DNA from: JAJTFA01 sp044351265
Lineage (GTDB): Bacteria > Bacteroidota > Bacteroidia > UKL13-3
Direction of reading: 5' to 3'
NCBI GenBank assembly: GCA_044351265.1
Contig: JBILGC010000006.1
Coordinates: 1-64,000, forward strand
DNA: 64,000 bases
Notes under the pieces: model-generated
What the model saw: only the letters and a program-made list of their open reading frames with translations
The model's database searches: none
What the model was told of the DNA's origin: nothing
Position numbers and translations under genes: made by a program
Shown here: positions 61,758 through 64,000 of the stretch, piece after piece
How the letters are laid out: the number at the start of each line of letters is the position of its first letter
Position numbering within the stretch: position 1 is the stretch's first letter

Positions 61758-62771
61758 TCAGGGCATCACGGTGGTATAGTCGCCAATGCTCAGGTCTTTA
61801 CTCTCACCATGGTATTCAACATGGTTACCTAACATTGCATTGTTTATCACGGCATTCTTAATGCTGCTGTTATTCTGAACTATACAATTTCCAACAACCG
61901 AGTTTTCTATAATGCAGCCATCACCGATAGATGCATAAGGTCCAACTACAGAACGTATGAGTTTCACATTCTTACCTATAAACGAAGGCTGAATAATTGT
62001 AGATTGATTTATTTCTGCACTTTCGTCAATCATTTTAGCACCATCATTATGCATATGATGCAGGATGCGGCCGTTGGTATAAACAGTTGAGTTTTTGTTT
62101 CCGCAATCCAACCATTCTTGCACTTTACCGGGTTCAAACTTCAGGCCTTTTTGTTTCATATTCTCCAGCGCATTGGTAAGCTGGTACTCGCCCTTCTCCA
62201 TGATTTTATTATCGAGCAGGTATTGTAATTCATTGCGCAGGTTAGCGCCATCTCTGAAATAATAAATGCCAATAATGGCTAAATCACTCACAAATGTTTG
62301 AGGTTTTTCTACAAAGTCGGTGATTACCCCTTCATCATTCAGTTTTACCACACCAAACTGACGCGGGTCTTCAATTTGCTGAACCCAAATTATGCCGTCC
62401 TTATTGCGGTCAAGCTTAAAGCCAGCCTTAAACAAAGTATCTGCAAACACCACCAATACATTTCCATCAAGCGATTCCTTGGCGCACATAATGGCATGTG
62501 CAGTTCCCAGAGCCTCGTACTGATAATAAATGCTTCCTTTGGCACCTAACTTTTCAGCAACTGCAATTAGGCTTTGCTCAACGGATTTACCAAAACTTGG
62601 ATGAATGATATAAGCCACTTCTTCAATGCCTTCGCCACAAACCTCTTCCAGATCTTCAATAATTTTTTGAACAATGGGTTTCCCTGCAACAGGAATTAGC
62701 GGTTTGGGAATAGTTAAGGTATGTGGCCTCATTCTCTTGCCCATACCTGCCATAGGTACAATAATCTTCAT
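61758..62771 (-). CDS. Sugar-phosphate nucleotidyltransferase
   Basis: The product is 337 aa. The N-terminal GT-A-like domain starts PMAGMGKRMRPHTLTIPKPL (the GxGxRxRPxT...PKP signature). The C-terminal domain shows left-handed beta-helix hexapeptide repeats (ENSVVGNCIVQNNSSIKNAV). It resembles GlmU/RmlA-type enzymes that make NDP-sugars for envelope glycans; exact sugar unknown. It lies 44 bp after dut and 2 bp before the TPR gene. Confidence 0.86.
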   Translation of the reverse strand: MKIIVPMAGMGKRMRPHTLTIPKPLIPVAGKPIVQKIIEDLEEVCGEGIEEVAYIIHPSFGKSVEQSLIAVAEKLGAKGSIYYQYEALGTAHAIMCAKESLDGNVLVVFADTLFKAGFKLDRNKDGIIWVQQIEDPRQFGVVKLNDEGVITDFVEKPQTFVSDLAIIGIYYFRDGANLRNELQYLLDNKIMEKGEYQLTNALENMKQKGLKFEPGKVQEWLDCGNKNSTVYTNGRILHHMHNDGAKMIDESAEINQSTIIQPSFIGKNVKLIRSVVGPYASIGDGCIIENSVVGNCIVQNNSSIKNAVINNAMLGNHVEYHGESKDLSIGDYTTVMP

Positions 62772-62815
62772 TTTGCTTTACTTATGCTTCTTTAAGCCAA
62801 CTTATCAGTAATTAT

Positions 62816-63247
62816 TTATTTTCCTGTACTTCCGTAACCACTTGCGCCACGTGTGGTTTCAGAGAGCGAGTGTGTTTCATTCCAATGCACCTTTGCATGA
62901 GATGCAACAATCATCTGGGCTATACGCTCACCATTTGCAATTGTAAAATCTACATCGCCAAAGTTAATGAGCAGTACTTTTATTTCACCACGATAATCGG
63001 CATCAATGGTCCCGGGGGAGTTGAGAACGGTAACCCCATGTTTTAATGCTAAACCGCTTCTTGGTCTAATCTGTGCTTCAAACCCCGGAGGGAGCTCAAT
63101 ATACAACCCTGTGGGAATAAGTGCTCTTGCGCCTGGTTTAATAATGACAGGCTCAGAAACAAATGCCCTTATATCCATACCGGCAGCATGGGTTGTTTCA
63201 TAAGCCGGCAAGGCATGGTTTGATTGATTGATGATGCTAATTAGCAT
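62816..63247 (-). CDS. dut: dUTP diphosphatase
   Basis: The product is 143 aa from the ATG at 63247. All five trimeric dUTPase motifs are present: AGMDIRA, RPRSGLALK, GTIDADYRGEI, GERIAQMIV and RGASGYGSTGK. It hydrolyses dUTP to dUMP, preventing uracil incorporation. A -7 box lies 13 bp upstream. It heads the leftward cluster that continues with the nucleotidyltransferase, TPR and DUF4292 genes. Confidence 0.97.
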   Translation of the reverse strand: MLISIINQSNHALPAYETTHAAGMDIRAFVSEPVIIKPGARALIPTGLYIELPPGFEAQIRPRSGLALKHGVTVLNSPGTIDADYRGEIKVLLINFGDVDFTIANGERIAQMIVASHAKVHWNETHSLSETTRGASGYGSTGK

Positions 63248-63260
63248 AGGAATAACCAAG

Positions 63261-63268
63261 CGAAAATA
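63261..63268 (-). promoter_or_regulatory. -7 box of dut
   Basis: TATTTTCG on the minus strand has one mismatch to TAnnTTTG and lies 13 bp before the dut ATG. Confidence 0.5.
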
Positions 63269-63399
63269 GGCTTTTTATTTAAATAATTTTGTTGATGAAC
63301 AAAACACTGAATGCATATGCCATTTAAGAGGTTAAAGCTGCGTTTATGTAACTCTGATTTTTTCAGGTTTTGAAACCAAGATTTTAAAAACGATTCATA

Positions 63400-63407
63400 T
63401 AAATTTG
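63400..63407 (+). promoter_or_regulatory. -7 box of the gene at 63429
   Basis: TAAATTTG is an exact TAnnTTTG match ending 21 bp before the ATG at 63429. Confidence 0.5.
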
Positions 63408-63428
63408 CCAAACTAATTGCTTAAAAAC

Positions 63429-64000
63429 ATGAAAAAACTATTTACTACTGTTTTATCACTGGCACTTTTAACACCTGCTTTTGCTCAAATTCAAATTGTA
63501 AGAACTGATTTTGGAGACACAGGTGATAAGATTTATGTTGGAGGCCAGATAGCATTTCCTGCTCCTCTTAGCGCGGGCGCTGCAGGTGCAAATAAAATAT
63601 GGGATTTCAGTGCATTGAAGCCAGAGTATTTCGATAGCACCACTTTTATTTCTGCTAGCGGTCTTCCTAATGCACCTGAAGAAGCTACCCACGGGATTAT
63701 AACGGGAGAAGACACCGCATACTTTATTGTAAATAACGATGCTGTTACAACTATTATTCAACCACAGGAATTACCGGGATTTGAAGGTAAATTGCGAGCA
63801 CTGGCTTTTCCACTAGATTATTTAGATAGCTTTAGTGATACCGTTAAAATAGCCATTTTTGGTACACCAGCAGACTTTGGTATTCCATTTCCTGCCGATT
63901 CAGTTCGCATCATTGGTAATGTAATTTCAGAAAGTGTAGCAGATGGTTACGGCACTTTGAAAACGCCTACCGATAACTATGAAGTGCTGCGTGTAAAGGC
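63429..64000 (+). CDS. Secreted protein, N-terminal part (runs off the window)
   Basis: The ATG at 63429 opens a frame that stays open for 190 codons to the window edge. It starts with a signal peptide (MKKLFTTVLSLALLTPAFAQ). The mature region visible is beta-rich with no known motif (TDFGDTGDKIYVGGQIAFP, then GANKIWDFSALKPEY). Such N-terminal regions are common in Bacteroidota T9SS substrates, but the C-terminus is outside the window, so this is only a suggestion. Confidence 0.75.
   Translation, partial: MKKLFTTVLSLALLTPAFAQIQIVRTDFGDTGDKIYVGGQIAFPAPLSAGAAGANKIWDFSALKPEYFDSTTFISASGLPNAPEEATHGIITGEDTAYFIVNNDAVTTIIQPQELPGFEGKLRALAFPLDYLDSFSDTVKIAIFGTPADFGIPFPADSVRIIGNVISESVADGYGTLKTPTDNYEVLRVK

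Noticed and set aside
1..64000. tRNA, rRNA, transposase or phage genes
   Set aside because: No cloverleaf with T-loop, no rRNA-like stretch, and no transposase, integrase or phage structural motif was found on reading both strands by eye.

Overview
The window is chromosomal DNA from a Bacteroidota bacterium, most like the Chitinophagales/Sphingobacteriales side of the phylum. The evidence is: roughly 40% GC; secreted proteins with C-terminal type IX secretion (T9SS) sorting domains; many genes preceded by the Bacteroidota sigma-ABfr -7 box (TAnnTTTG); a menaquinone pathway (menA, menC); a MetH without its homocysteine domain; and phylum-typical families (DUF4292, DUF6150, class I FbaB aldolase). 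No rRNA, tRNA, CRISPR array or insertion sequence was seen. No gap between genes exceeds 300 bases; the longest gaps (about 200-235 bases, at 8431-8627, 38442-38647 and 44538-44770) hold the regulatory or repeat elements listed.

Layout. 1-2070: the tail of a winged-helix protein, then two leftward envelope proteins. 2240-6500: purQ, gltX, a lipoprotein, a stand-alone B12-binding domain protein and an enoyl-CoA hydratase. 6545-9680: DUF2461, a methyltransferase, a DUF6150 repeat protein and an XRE-Fic fusion with its own dyad operator. 9707-13693: a leftward phenylacetyl-CoA epoxidase operon (TetR regulator, paaA, paaB, paaC, paaD) interrupted by a four-helix-bundle gene and peppered with a short repeat. 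13787-28118: housekeeping genes (RsmI-like methylase, PpiD-like foldase, alpha/beta hydrolase, metK, uvrA, class I aldolase, accD, rpsO, pnp). 28199-33814: a GT2/polysaccharide deacetylase pair diverging from a TolC plus HlyD-type adaptor pair, then gpsA. 33851-38441: two T9SS-exported proteins around an AhpD-like protein. 38648-44537: a heavy-metal RND efflux operon whose pump is fused to its own outer-membrane channel. 44771-51485: apaG, LpxH-like phosphatase, glycosyltransferases, recR and a sodium:solute symporter. 51504-63247: a long leftward run (secreted protein, Mpo1-like, PAP2-like, metH, menC, menA, EnvC-like factor, DUF4292, TPR, sugar nucleotidyltransferase, dut). 63429-end: the start of a secreted protein.

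Most of the window is ordinary core genome. The most unusual items are: (i) the four-helix-bundle gene in the paa operon, flanked by inverted copies of a TTAGAAGGTT element that recurs in the paa spacers; (ii) a 26-bp dyad lying on the -7 box of the XRE-Fic gene; (iii) the CusA-CusC fusion, which keeps a signal-peptide-like segment at the junction; (iv) a GT2 fused to an eroded polyprenyl-glycosylphosphotransferase-like module; and (v) several genes whose -7 box abuts the start codon, implying leaderless or nearly leaderless mRNAs. All functional calls rest on motif recognition by eye; no database search was run.
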